44,848 bases of DNA, from NCBI GenBank assembly GCA_017469685.1, contig JAFUFW010000053.1, forward strand, positions 1-44,848, given 5' to 3'. This DNA is from Bacteroidaceae bacterium (GTDB lineage Bacteria > Bacteroidota > Bacteroidia > Bacteroidales > Bacteroidaceae). Positions 1 to 8,058 of the stretch are shown here, in pieces; the stretch's first letter is position 1; each line of letters begins with the position of its first letter. The position numbers and the translations under genes were made by a program. The notes under the pieces were generated by a model that made no database searches, had not been told where the DNA came from, and worked only from the letters and a program-made list of their open reading frames with translations.

Positions 1-857
1 CTATAGCGGCAGGAATTGCTGATGCCACGGGCGTAGGTGTCCCCTTCGTGGCAGGCGTGGTAGTCGGTGGTGCCTTCTTCGGCGACAACCTGAGCTTCAT
101 CTCCGACACAACAATCATGGCTACTCGAACTCAAGGGTGCCGGATGAGCGATAAATTCCGGACAAACGTGCGCATAGTGTTGCCGGCTGCGTTGCTTGTG
201 TTGCTGGCTTATGTGTTCCTCGGCGCCAATGTGCACTCGCCTGCGGCGGCAGTGGAGGTGAATATGCTGAAGGTGTTACCCTACGTGGTTGTACTCGTAA
301 CGGCAATCGTGGGTGTCGACGTCATGGTGGTGCTGGTCGTGGGCATACTTCTGAGCGGCATTATAGGCATGGCCACTGGCAGCTATGATGCTCTCGGCTG
401 GCTCTCTGCCATGGGCGAGGGTATTATGGGCATGAGTGAACTGATAATCGTGTCGATGCTTGCGGGCGGCCTGGTAGCTTTGATGCGCCATGGGGGCGGT
501 CTTGACCTTGTGGTGCGTTCGCTGGCCCGCCGGGTGCGCTCGCGCCGAGGTGCGGAGCTTACGATAGGCGGTTTGGTGGTGTTCACGGATGTGTGTACAG
601 CCAATAACACGGTGGCAATCCTCACTATGGGTCCTATTGCCCGAGAGATAGCAGAACGTTTTGACGTCGATCCGCGTCGTAGCGCAAGCTTGCTCGACAC
701 CTTCTCTTGCCTGGCGCAGGCTGTGATTCCTTATGGGGCGCAGTTGCTCATGGCGGCCTCGCTGGCGCAGATTTCACCGGTTGAGATTGTCCCGTATCTC
801 TATTATCCTTTCTGTATGGGGCTGTTTGCACTGGGTGCGATTATTATTAAGCATTAA
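1..857 (+). CDS. NhaC-type Na+/H+ antiporter, 3' part (5' end outside window)
   Basis: The reading frame is open from base 3 to the stop, giving 284 residues with no start inside the window. Near the start is the NhaC-family signature GDNLSFISDTTI followed by ATRTQG. The rest is a run of hydrophobic helices, and a second conserved stretch, FTDVCTANNTVAIL, lies in the second half. By family membership this is an inner-membrane antiporter exchanging sodium for protons, or a related carboxylate/cation exchanger. The exact substrate cannot be read from this fragment. An internal GTG at base 48 is not a real start, because conserved sequence precedes it. It lies 11 bases upstream of rsmG on the same strand, so the two are probably co-transcribed. 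Confidence 0.85.
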   Translation, partial: IAAGIADATGVGVPFVAGVVVGGAFFGDNLSFISDTTIMATRTQGCRMSDKFRTNVRIVLPAALLVLLAYVFLGANVHSPAAAVEVNMLKVLPYVVVLVTAIVGVDVMVVLVVGILLSGIIGMATGSYDALGWLSAMGEGIMGMSELIIVSMLAGGLVALMRHGGGLDLVVRSLARRVRSRRGAELTIGGLVVFTDVCTANNTVAILTMGPIAREIAERFDVDPRRSASLLDTFSCLAQAVIPYGAQLLMAASLAQISPVEIVPYLYYPFCMGLFALGAIIIKH

Positions 858-868
858 AGTATTGAACT

Positions 869-1495
869 ATGAACAGTGATTTGATATACCATTATTTCCC
901 ATCGCTTACGCCTCAGCAGCGCAAAAGTTTTGACGCCCTTGACGAGCTCTACCACGATTGGAATGCGAAGATCAACGTCATCTCGCGCAAGGATATAGAT
1001 AACCTCTACGAGCACCATGTGCTGCATTCGTTGGGCATAGCGGAGGTCATATCATTCCGTCCTGGCACTCACGTGCTCGACCTTGGCACTGGAGGCGGCT
1101 TCCCCGGCATACCTCTTGCGATAATGTTTCCAGAGGTGCGGTTTCATCTTGTGGACTCAATAGGCAAAAAAATTAGAGTATGCAATGAAGTGGTTGCTGC
1201 GCTGGGGCTTGACAATGTGACAACTCAGCAGGTTAGAGCCGAGGAACTACGCGAGCGCTATGACTTCGTTGTCTCTCGTGCCGTGATGCCTCTTGCAGAT
1301 TTAGTGCGCATAACCCGTAAACTTGTGGCCCGGACATCACGCAATGCTCTGCCCAACGGACTAATAGCTCTAAAGGGGGGCGAATTGGAGCGCGAGGCGG
1401 CAGCCGTAGGGGGTGAGAAACTTGTCACTCCGTTAGGGGAATTCTTCGCCGAGGAGTTCTTCGTGACGAAGAAGGTCGTGTATGTTCAGATTTAA
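869..1495 (+). CDS. rsmG: 16S rRNA (guanine-527-N7)-methyltransferase RsmG
   Basis: This 208-residue protein has the usual GidB/RsmG length. It carries the Rossmann SAM-binding motif DLGTGGGFPGIPLAI at residues 71-85, an acidic strand end at VDS (95-97), and a VSRAVMPL motif near 136 typical of the family. RsmG methylates N7 of G527 in 16S rRNA using S-adenosylmethionine in the cytoplasm; its loss is known to give low-level streptomycin resistance. The ATG at 869 begins a sequence that matches family N-termini well. It follows the antiporter gene closely, and 54 bases separate it from the next gene. Confidence 0.95.
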   Translation: MNSDLIYHYFPSLTPQQRKSFDALDELYHDWNAKINVISRKDIDNLYEHHVLHSLGIAEVISFRPGTHVLDLGTGGGFPGIPLAIMFPEVRFHLVDSIGKKIRVCNEVVAALGLDNVTTQQVRAEELRERYDFVVSRAVMPLADLVRITRKLVARTSRNALPNGLIALKGGELEREAAAVGGEKLVTPLGEFFAEEFFVTKKVVYVQI

Positions 1496-1528
1496 GGCGC
1501 GTGACCCTCTGCCGTAGCTTGAAGTTGA

Positions 1529-1549
1529 ATGTTGATTGTTGCAAGTTGA
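1529..1549 (+). other. Possible six-codon leader ORF abutting the next start codon
   Basis: An ATG at 1529 opens a six-codon frame (MLIVAS) whose TGA stop directly abuts the ATG of the downstream hydrolase. The 12-mer AAGTTGAATGTT occurs at 1522-1533 and again at 1543-1554, so both ATGs sit in the same sequence context, 21 bases apart. The duplication may simply have copied the start-codon region. Translational coupling is possible but inferred. Confidence 0.25.
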
Positions 1550-2191
1550 ATGTTAAAGATAAAGACTTTTACTTTTAATCCGCTTGGCGAAAATACTTAC
1601 GTGGTGAGTGATGCCGATGGTACCGCTGCAATAATCGACTGCGGTGCGCTTTACGATGAGGAACAGGAAGCGCTGGCGGAGTATATTGATACGGAGGGCC
1701 TTAAGCCGCAAGCTCACTTGCTTACGCACGCTCATTTTGACCACGCCTTCGGTGCAGCCTTTCTCCACGAGCGTTATGGGTTGCAGCCACGTTGTATGGC
1801 TGCCGATCTGCCTTTGCTGGCAGACCTTGAGGGGCAGATGCGTATGTTAATAGGGCGCGCACTGTTTTGTCCTTCGCCACCTGCGGGTGAGCCTCTTGTT
1901 GAGGGCTCCGATGTGATTGTTGGGCAGATGGCATTCAGCGTGATTGCTTGTCCTGGTCACACGCAAGGCGGCGCTTGTCTATACGAAAAAAGCTGCCGCC
2001 TGCTTTTCGCTGGCGACAGCCTTTTTGCTGGAAGTATAGGGCGTACTGACTTTCCCGGAGGCAACCATTGGCAACTGATTCGTTCGCTGCAGCACCTGTT
2101 GCGCGAGCTGCCTGATGATGTGCGTGTGCTGCCTGGTCATGGGCCAGAGACTACGATAGGGACCGAGCGTCAGTATAATCCGTACCTATAA
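1550..2191 (+). CDS. Metallo-beta-lactamase-fold hydrolase, glyoxalase II-like
   Basis: This 213-residue protein has the binuclear metal site of the MBL superfamily: THAHFDH at residues 59-65, PGHTQGG in the second half with a metal-binding His, then FAGDSLF supplying the bridging Asp, and LPGHGPETTIGTE near the C-terminus with the last His. The SIGRTDFPGG stretch is typical of the short glyoxalase-II-like group found in many bacteria. The likely chemistry is hydrolysis of a thioester such as an acyl-glutathione-type substrate, but the natural substrate is not determinable here. It lacks the C-terminal helical domain of classical GloB. It converges on the DUF4923 gene with only three bases between the stops. 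Confidence 0.85.
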   Translation: MLKIKTFTFNPLGENTYVVSDADGTAAIIDCGALYDEEQEALAEYIDTEGLKPQAHLLTHAHFDHAFGAAFLHERYGLQPRCMAADLPLLADLEGQMRMLIGRALFCPSPPAGEPLVEGSDVIVGQMAFSVIACPGHTQGGACLYEKSCRLLFAGDSLFAGSIGRTDFPGGNHWQLIRSLQHLLRELPDDVRVLPGHGPETTIGTERQYNPYL

Positions 2192-2194
2192 TAT

Positions 2195-2881
2195 TCAATT
2201 ACCCTTGCTCATGGCAAGACCAACTTTCATGCCCTTGTAGTTGTCACCAAGGACGCTGGCAACACCGCCAACGGTGGAGCTAACCTGTCCGAGAATGGAG
2301 CCTACGGAGTTCATGACGCTAAGCAGTTTGTCCGCATCGTAGAGGAAGCAGAGGTTAGTGCCATCCATGCCTACGGTGCAGTTCTGATTTAGGATTCCCA
2401 TGTTGCCGTTCATCTTCAGCGTGAGGGATTTGGCGTTGAAGGTGTAGGTGCCCTGTGAGATGATCTTGCCGCTTGTGGCGATGGAGTAGGTGTTGTCCTG
2501 ATTGAAGGTGTAGGTGGTGACGCCTTTCTTGATGCCAACTTTAGTAAGGTACGATTCCAACTTGCGTTCGATGTTTGCAGCTACAACCTGTCCGCCGGCT
2601 TTGGCAAGGAGGCTCTCGCTCTCGAATCGTACTTCAGGCGACTGATAGACCCATGTTCCGTAGAGGCTTTGCTCGGTGAGACCCTTTGTGAGGAGGCCAC
2701 CAAGAATGTTGTTGAGGATGTCGGTGCCAGCCTGGGCTACGCCACCCTGACTGAGGATGCCCCCCAGTATTGAACCAGCGTCGTCTGAAGATCCAGTGGA
2801 CCCTGTACCAGTTGTGGTGAAGCAACTGGTGAGCGTGAGAGATGTAACCACGAAGGATGAGATGAGACTAATCTTCTTCAT
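2195..2881 (-). CDS. DUF4923-family lipoprotein
   Basis: This 228-residue protein starts with a lipoprotein signal: MKK, a hydrophobic stretch, then LTSC with the lipidated Cys at residue 20. A Thr/Gly/Ser-rich linker follows. The rest reads as an anti-parallel beta domain with the sequence YGTWVYQSPEVRFES and alternating TYTFNQDNTYSIA / GTYTFNAKSLTLKM strands, resembling a lipocalin-like or calycin-like barrel. This matches the Bacteroidetes family DUF4923, whose function I do not know. Its start overlaps the 3' end of the pseudouridine synthase gene by 14 bases, so it is the last gene of that operon. Confidence 0.8.
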   Translation of the reverse strand: MKKISLISSFVVTSLTLTSCFTTTGTGSTGSSDDAGSILGGILSQGGVAQAGTDILNNILGGLLTKGLTEQSLYGTWVYQSPEVRFESESLLAKAGGQVVAANIERKLESYLTKVGIKKGVTTYTFNQDNTYSIATSGKIISQGTYTFNAKSLTLKMNGNMGILNQNCTVGMDGTNLCFLYDADKLLSVMNSVGSILGQVSSTVGGVASVLGDNYKGMKVGLAMSKGN

Positions 2882-3803
2882 TGTCGTTAGATGTTTGAGA
2901 GTTATTGAATAGTTTCATAAATTCCTTTGGAAATGGAGTCTCGAAGAGCATTCGTTCGCCGGTGCGTGGGTGGAAAAAGTGAAGGCGGTAGGCGTGTAGG
3001 CATAGGCGGCCGAGAGGGTCACGCCCATTGCCGTACTTATTATCGCCAAGGACTGGATGGCCGATGTCCTGCATGTGGACGCGTATCTGATTTTTTCGCC
3101 CCGTCTCAAGCTTTAACTCTACGAGCGAATGCTGAGGCGTTGTTTTTAGTGTATGGTAGTGTGTCACAGCATATTTCCCTCCTCCTGGGTCGGACGTCGA
3201 TGAGTAGGTCACATAGGCTTTATTGTCCTTGAGCCAGCTTTCTATGGTGCCGCCCTCTCGCTCCATCTCTCCACTGACTACGGCGACGTATCGGCGGTCA
3301 TAGACTATTTCTTTCCAGTCAGCTTCGAGAACCTTTGCTATCTCGATGTCTTTAGCATACATCATCAGGCCGCTGGTCTCGCGGTCGAGCCGGTGTACGG
3401 TATGAGCCGTGCATTTGAAATGGCGCTTTGCGAAATACTCATCTAACACCTGCTTGACGGAATATTGCTTAGCGGTGGCAGGCATAGAGAGAATGCCTGG
3501 TGCTTTTTCAATTACTACAAGGTCTTTATCCTCGTAGACTATCTTGACGTATTGGTTGAGCAGCTGGTTGTTGCGCTTGTGTTTGCTGATGCGCACGACC
3601 TGTCCGACGTGGAGGGGCTCATCGAAGCGCGTAGTGTTGTGGCGGTCCACGGTGACCCCGTGGCCAGCAAGGATGTCTTTGGCCTTGTTGCGAGAGATGC
3701 CGTCCATTGCCTGCATGATGAACTCAAGGAGTGTGGTGTCCTCCCGCACTACGTGCTCGCTGTATTTTGTGGCCGCGTATTCGGCGCCTGTCTTATTTCT
3801 CAT
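2868..3803 (-). CDS. RluA-family 23S rRNA/tRNA pseudouridine synthase
   Basis: This 311-residue protein has an N-terminal S4-like RNA-binding region (about residues 20-75, including SRNKAKDILAGHGVTVD) followed by the RluA catalytic domain. The signature HRLDRETSG lies at residues 137-145 with the catalytic Asp at 140, and the later motif LETGRKNQIRVHM is also present. It isomerises specific uridines in RNA to pseudouridine. Which position it targets (RluC-, RluD- or TruC-like) cannot be settled from sequence alone. The gene overlaps its upstream neighbour DUF4491 by 11 bases and the downstream DUF4923 gene by 14 bases, so translation is probably coupled across all three. Confidence 0.9.
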   Translation of the reverse strand: MRNKTGAEYAATKYSEHVVREDTTLLEFIMQAMDGISRNKAKDILAGHGVTVDRHNTTRFDEPLHVGQVVRISKHKRNNQLLNQYVKIVYEDKDLVVIEKAPGILSMPATAKQYSVKQVLDEYFAKRHFKCTAHTVHRLDRETSGLMMYAKDIEIAKVLEADWKEIVYDRRYVAVVSGEMEREGGTIESWLKDNKAYVTYSSTSDPGGGKYAVTHYHTLKTTPQHSLVELKLETGRKNQIRVHMQDIGHPVLGDNKYGNGRDPLGRLCLHAYRLHFFHPRTGERMLFETPFPKEFMKLFNNSQTSNDNEED

Positions 3804-4092
3804 ATTCGGCTTTGCGTTTAGGATTCATAGGGAACCAGCCTTTGCGCACACGCTCGTGCTGCTGAAACACTTCGTGAATGCCCCAAAGCGAGGAGAATGC
3901 CACGACGCCGAGGAAAATGCTCCAAAGAGTATCCTCAACTAAAAGGGAGGCCGTCAGTGCGAGAAGTCCGATAATTAGGAATCCCCACCAGGAACGGCGG
4001 CCGAAGTAGTACTCGGCCTTTATGACCATCGGATGGAAGAGACCTATGCACATAAAAGTGGAGAAACCTATGAGTAAACCTGTATAGTTCAT
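3793..4092 (-). CDS. DUF4491 small membrane protein
   Basis: This is a 99-residue protein with about three hydrophobic segments (residues 4-24, 36-52 and 56-72) and a charged C-terminus ending near PMNPKRKAEYEK. The start MNYTGLLIGF, the HPMVIKAEYYFG motif and the LWGIHEVFQQHERVRKGWFP motif match the Bacteroidetes/Firmicutes family DUF4491. The function is unknown. It sits between rlmH and the pseudouridine synthase gene and overlaps the latter by 11 bases. A position in an RNA-modification operon does not by itself imply an RNA-related role. Confidence 0.85.
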   Translation of the reverse strand: MNYTGLLIGFSTFMCIGLFHPMVIKAEYYFGRRSWWGFLIIGLLALTASLLVEDTLWSIFLGVVAFSSLWGIHEVFQQHERVRKGWFPMNPKRKAEYEK

Positions 4093-4115
4093 TGGATTAT
4101 GTTGTTTTGTTAAGT

Positions 4116-4133
4116 CCTGCAGAGAACTGCAGG
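4116..4133 (-). other. Short perfect hairpin in the rlmH-DUF4491 gap
   Basis: A seven-base perfect stem (CCTGCAG / CTGCAGG) with a four-base loop lies in the 65-base gap between rlmH and DUF4491. No T-tract follows on the transcribed strand, so it looks more like an mRNA-processing or stabilising hairpin than a terminator. Confidence 0.4.
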
Positions 4134-4157
4134 GAGCGGAGAGTTAATTTAGAAGTA

Positions 4158-4631
4158 CTATTCGTGATGGTAGGGCTCGCCACGCAGGATTGTCTGGGCG
4201 CGATAGAGCTGCTCTACAAAGAGAAGGCGGATGAGTTGGTGGGAGAATGTCATTTTGGAGAGAGAAATCTCTTCCTGAGCTAAGGCGTGAATCTCTTCAG
4301 CAAAGCCATAGGGGCCACCAACAAGGAATACTAAGCGCTTAGCTCCCGTGACCATACGCTTTTCAATCCACTTGGCAAAATCTACAGAACGACGCTCTGA
4401 ACCATGTTCGTCGAGCAATACGAGGTAGTCGCCTGGCTGTATCTGCTTTCTAATGAGCTCAGCTTCCATAGATTTTTGCTGGCCTATGCTTTGCGATTTA
4501 GTAGCACGCAACTCTGGAATGACATCTATCGTGAAAGGCAGATAGTGGGCTATGCGGTTGGCATAGTCGTCAATGAGCGCCTTGACGTAGTGGCTGTTAG
4601 TCTTGCCTATGACTAAAAGTGTCAGTTTCAC
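4158..4631 (-). CDS. rlmH: 23S rRNA (pseudouridine-1915-N3)-methyltransferase RlmH
   Basis: This 157-residue SPOUT-class methyltransferase has the normal RlmH length. The knot region shows LVFLVGGPYGF at residues 100-110, then SLSKMTFSHQLIRLLFVEQLYRA, and the conserved C-terminal tail GEPYHHE. RlmH methylates N3 of pseudouridine 1915 in helix 69 of 23S rRNA, acting on assembled ribosomes as a homodimer. The pseudouridine it needs is made by an RluD-type enzyme; an RluA-family gene sits two genes downstream, a suggestive but unproven link. The gene starts 13 bases after the stop of the TPR-protein gene. Confidence 0.95.
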   Translation of the reverse strand: MKLTLLVIGKTNSHYVKALIDDYANRIAHYLPFTIDVIPELRATKSQSIGQQKSMEAELIRKQIQPGDYLVLLDEHGSERRSVDFAKWIEKRMVTGAKRLVFLVGGPYGFAEEIHALAQEEISLSKMTFSHQLIRLLFVEQLYRAQTILRGEPYHHE

Positions 4632-4644
4632 GAGAGTATCTTTT

Positions 4645-6309
4645 TTAATTATGTTCTTTCAGTGTCTTGGACATCTCGTCGCCGAGGCTGATAGCTTTGT
4701 CAAAAGCTTCTGCAGCTCCGCGCTTGTCGCCTTTCGTTTTCAGTGCAACTCCGAGTATGCGCCAAGCGTCGGCAAAACTTTCATCGAGAATTATGGCTTT
4801 GCGTGCTGCCGATATTGCTTCGTCAGGCATATTGAAGCGATAGTAGAGGGAAGCCAGTTCGGCTTGAAAGAGTGGCTCGTTTGGCTCCATCGTAGCTGCA
4901 TGCTCTATATCGGAAAGAGCCTGCTGGTACATGCGACACTTAAGTTCGGCCTGCTCACGCTGGTAGTAGAAATTGGCATTGAGCTCGCCTAATTTGAGGT
5001 GCTCGTAATCTATAAGGTCTGAGACGGCCAGGCGGTAGTGGCCCATTGAGAGACGAGTCTGTGCGCGCATGAGCAACGAGGGGGCGGCTTCAACAGGGAA
5101 AGGCTTTTGGAAACATGCCACAGCACTGTCTTGTAGGGCAATCACAGCAGTAGTGTCACCTAACAATTGCTGACATTGCGATGCGTAGAGGAAGTAACTG
5201 GCATCGCGCATGGGAGTATGGGTCACTGCAAGGAAGTTTTCGCAAGCCGCTGCATAGTCCTTAAGGGCATAGAGAAGATGTCCTTTCAGGGCTGTGTAGA
5301 CAGGCGACGGGTCTTCGGAAAGTGCTTCGTCTATGAAAGCAGAGGCTTGTTCTAATGTCCAATCTGTTGGTAATGCCGTGCGGCTCTGAATGGCCCCGTA
5401 AATGGTTCGGGCACGAGAGTAGAGCAACTCAGCTTTCTTCGCTTTTGCTTTAAGACCTGCATTCCATGTGTCGTCAGCGCCTGAGTATTCTCCTTTTGCT
5501 GCAAGCATCTCTGCTTTCATAGTGTAGCCACTGGTCTCGCGAGGGAAGGCTGCTATGAAATCGTCGAGGTAAGAAAGATAGAGCGCAGTGTCGCGTGAGC
5601 CGGTAAGATATATGAAGCTGCGGGCTTGGTCAACATCAGTAGGCATGGATTTTTTAAGTAGAAGTTCGCGATAGTCAGACATCGTGGCCGAAAGAGCGCT
5701 TATGCTGAGGTCGCGGGCAAAGGCTGCAGATAGGGCATAGCTGCAGTCTGCTATGTTGCCTACTGCAAGCTGTAGCAGGCCTATGACTTCGCCAGTTTCG
5801 TTCATGACAGGGCATGAAGTGGTAAGTTCTGGGGCTTTGAATGGAAGTGTGTACTGAGCGTACTGATCGTTGAAGGTCTCAACCTTATCGATGTTTACGA
5901 TAGTGGGTGCGACGGCCTTACTTGATAGATATGGCATCACATATGCCTGGTCGCCTTTCGAAGAAAGGGAAGTAGCTATGGAAAGAGGTGTTACCTTATT
6001 TGCCGCAACCTTGATCTTGGCCACATCATATAGTGAGCTTGCACCTGCTACGGAGCTTACAGGCCACTCCTTGCCGCTCTCATCGATAGCCACAGCGCGA
6101 ACAGCTCCGCGCAAGGAGGCGTAATCGGTTAGCGCCGTGCCGTCGGAATCAATATAGAAGCCATTAGTGCTGCGGAGCATCTGACCCGAAGCGTCGTAGG
6201 TGATGATGTTCAATTGAGCCTTCCGTGCTTTCTTGAACCACTTTGAAGGCTGTGCAATGGCCACACTGCTGGCGAAAACAATTAATATAGTAGTTGCTAT
6301 GTATCTCAT
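4645..6309 (-). CDS. Secreted protein: degenerate trypsin-fold domain plus TPR repeats
   Basis: This 554-residue protein has a signal peptide (cleavage near AIAQ, residue 20). Residues about 30-200 follow the pattern of an S1C/HtrA-type protease: NGFYIDSDGTALTDYASLRGA, then YDVAKIKV, then NETGEVIGLLQ. The catalytic His expected after the GxxxT stretch is absent (TDYASL), and the nucleophile motif GNSGGP is replaced by SCPVMNE, so proteolysis is unlikely. The C-terminal 300 residues contain tetratricopeptide repeats, for example YYQREQAELKCRMYQQALSDIEHAATMEPNEP in segments, and the last repeat DAWRILGVALKTKGDKRGAAEAF. It is inferred to be a periplasmic scaffold or binding protein. It lies between recN and rlmH. 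Confidence 0.75.
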   Translation of the reverse strand: MRYIATTILIVFASSVAIAQPSKWFKKARKAQLNIITYDASGQMLRSTNGFYIDSDGTALTDYASLRGAVRAVAIDESGKEWPVSSVAGASSLYDVAKIKVAANKVTPLSIATSLSSKGDQAYVMPYLSSKAVAPTIVNIDKVETFNDQYAQYTLPFKAPELTTSCPVMNETGEVIGLLQLAVGNIADCSYALSAAFARDLSISALSATMSDYRELLLKKSMPTDVDQARSFIYLTGSRDTALYLSYLDDFIAAFPRETSGYTMKAEMLAAKGEYSGADDTWNAGLKAKAKKAELLYSRARTIYGAIQSRTALPTDWTLEQASAFIDEALSEDPSPVYTALKGHLLYALKDYAAACENFLAVTHTPMRDASYFLYASQCQQLLGDTTAVIALQDSAVACFQKPFPVEAAPSLLMRAQTRLSMGHYRLAVSDLIDYEHLKLGELNANFYYQREQAELKCRMYQQALSDIEHAATMEPNEPLFQAELASLYYRFNMPDEAISAARKAIILDESFADAWRILGVALKTKGDKRGAAEAFDKAISLGDEMSKTLKEHN

Positions 6310-6372
6310 TGTATGTTTATGAATTCAATATTTGCAATTATTCTTTGCCAATGACTTTAATCCCTAATCCGC

Positions 6373-8043
6373 TTAACTTCTCAACAGCTCTCTTGCGTTG
6401 TTAATAGCAGCTTTTGTCATCTCGGCTCCGCTTAGCATGTGGGCGATTTCAGTTACCCGCTCTTCTGCTGATAATTCTTCAATATGGCTTGTAGTGTTCA
6501 GTTCAGTCTCTGTTTTGTAAACGCGGTAATGATGAAGTCCATGTGCTGCTATTTGGGGAAGGTGTGTTATGGAGATTACTTGTTGTCCACGTTTGCCCAT
6601 GTCACGCATGATTTGTGCCATGCGCTCGGCAATGCTACCGCTGACTCCTGTGTCTATTTCATCAAAGATGATAGTAGGGAGCCCCTTGGCACCGCTCAGC
6701 AAGGCTTTGAGTGCGAGCATGACACGAGCTATCTCACCTCCGGAAGCCACTTCTGAGATTGGTCTTAAGGGGCTGCCCTGATTGGCACTGAAGAGGAACG
6801 AAACCAGGTCTATTCCGCTCTCAGATGGTTCCTGACGCTTGCTTATTTCAATATTAAAACGCACGTTTGGGATGCCGAGGGGCACTAATCGGGCCTGCAT
6901 CTGCTCCTCCACAATCTTTGCGGCCTTGTGGCGCTCGGTAGAGAGCTTTTGTGCAACGATGAGGAGAGTTGCGAAGGCCTCATCACGGTCGCGCGTACAT
7001 TTATTAATGTGTTCGTCGCTGCTGGTGATGGCCAATAGTTGTTGGCTGATTTGTTCGCGTAGTGAGATAAGAGCCTCCTCGTTGTCAACGTGGTGCTTTT
7101 TCATCGCTGAATAAAGAGCGCTAAGCCATTCGTTCACGGACTCCAGACGGGCTGGGTCAACGTTTATTGAGTCTGCTGCCGACTCTATAGTTGAAGCTAC
7201 ATCACGCAGTTCAACAAGCGTGCTGTCAAGGCGTTCGGAAAGCTCTGGACCTATAGCGAGTAACGAACAGACAGACTCCAACCTACGACTTGCTGTGCGA
7301 AGCAAAGCAATCGCTCCTTCAGAACTGTCGCCCTCGCCCTGCAGGGCAAGGTTTGCGGTCCAGAGTGCTTCTTTAATATCTTCAGCATGTTCCAAGGTCT
7401 GCTGTTCTTGCTCCATCTCAGCCTGCCGTCCGCTCTCGAGCTGGAGCTCTTCAAGCTGTTGAAGTTGGAAGCGTAGGTAGTCTTCATCAGTCTGGGCTTT
7501 CTCAAGCGCGGCCTTAGCTTCAGCGAGGCGACGACAGCTCTCTTGATAGTGCAAGAAGGCTTGGGCATAACTATCCCGTAATGCGGTGGCATCGGTGAGC
7601 GTGTCGAGCACATGTAGCTGGAAGTCCTCAGTTGCAAGCAGAAGGTTCTTGTGTTGAGAATGAATGTCAATGAGATGCTCGCCCAACTCTCGCAAGGCAG
7701 GGAGAGCAACGGGTGTGTCGTTGATAAAAGCACGGCTTTTGCCACTGGCTGTAAGCTCTCGCCTGATAATGCATGAAGGGCCATCGCCGTCTATGTCAAG
7801 CCTATCAAATATATCTTCGAATTGTTCATCCTCGATAGAGAACTCTGCCTCAATGGTGCATCGCTTCTCGCCCTTGAAAATCATACGCGTGTCAGCCCTC
7901 TGTCCTAATAATAGGCCAATGGCACCAAGGATGATGCTCTTTCCAGCTCCGGTCTCACCAGTAATGACGGAAAAACCATCATAAAAACTGATGTCAAGCT
8001 CCTTTATGAGGACATAGTTGCGTATGGACAGAGATTGCAGCAT
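6373..8043 (-). CDS. recN: DNA repair protein RecN
   Basis: This 556-residue SMC-like ATPase has Walker A GETGAGKS at residues 29-36, a central coiled-coil region of about 300 residues, then ASGGEIARVMLALK (signature) and TIIFDEIDTGVSG (Walker B) in the C-terminal ATPase half. RecN binds DNA ends and promotes recombination repair of double-strand breaks in the cytoplasm. The order of motifs and length match the family. It lies 15 bases downstream of the DUF4835 gene, in the same minus-strand run as dnaN and an exonuclease, all concerned with DNA maintenance. Confidence 0.95.
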   Translation of the reverse strand: MLQSLSIRNYVLIKELDISFYDGFSVITGETGAGKSIILGAIGLLLGQRADTRMIFKGEKRCTIEAEFSIEDEQFEDIFDRLDIDGDGPSCIIRRELTASGKSRAFINDTPVALPALRELGEHLIDIHSQHKNLLLATEDFQLHVLDTLTDATALRDSYAQAFLHYQESCRRLAEAKAALEKAQTDEDYLRFQLQQLEELQLESGRQAEMEQEQQTLEHAEDIKEALWTANLALQGEGDSSEGAIALLRTASRRLESVCSLLAIGPELSERLDSTLVELRDVASTIESAADSINVDPARLESVNEWLSALYSAMKKHHVDNEEALISLREQISQQLLAITSSDEHINKCTRDRDEAFATLLIVAQKLSTERHKAAKIVEEQMQARLVPLGIPNVRFNIEISKRQEPSESGIDLVSFLFSANQGSPLRPISEVASGGEIARVMLALKALLSGAKGLPTIIFDEIDTGVSGSIAERMAQIMRDMGKRGQQVISITHLPQIAAHGLHHYRVYKTETELNTTSHIEELSAEERVTEIAHMLSGAEMTKAAINNARELLRS

Positions 8044-8058
8044 AAATGTTTAGAGGGG

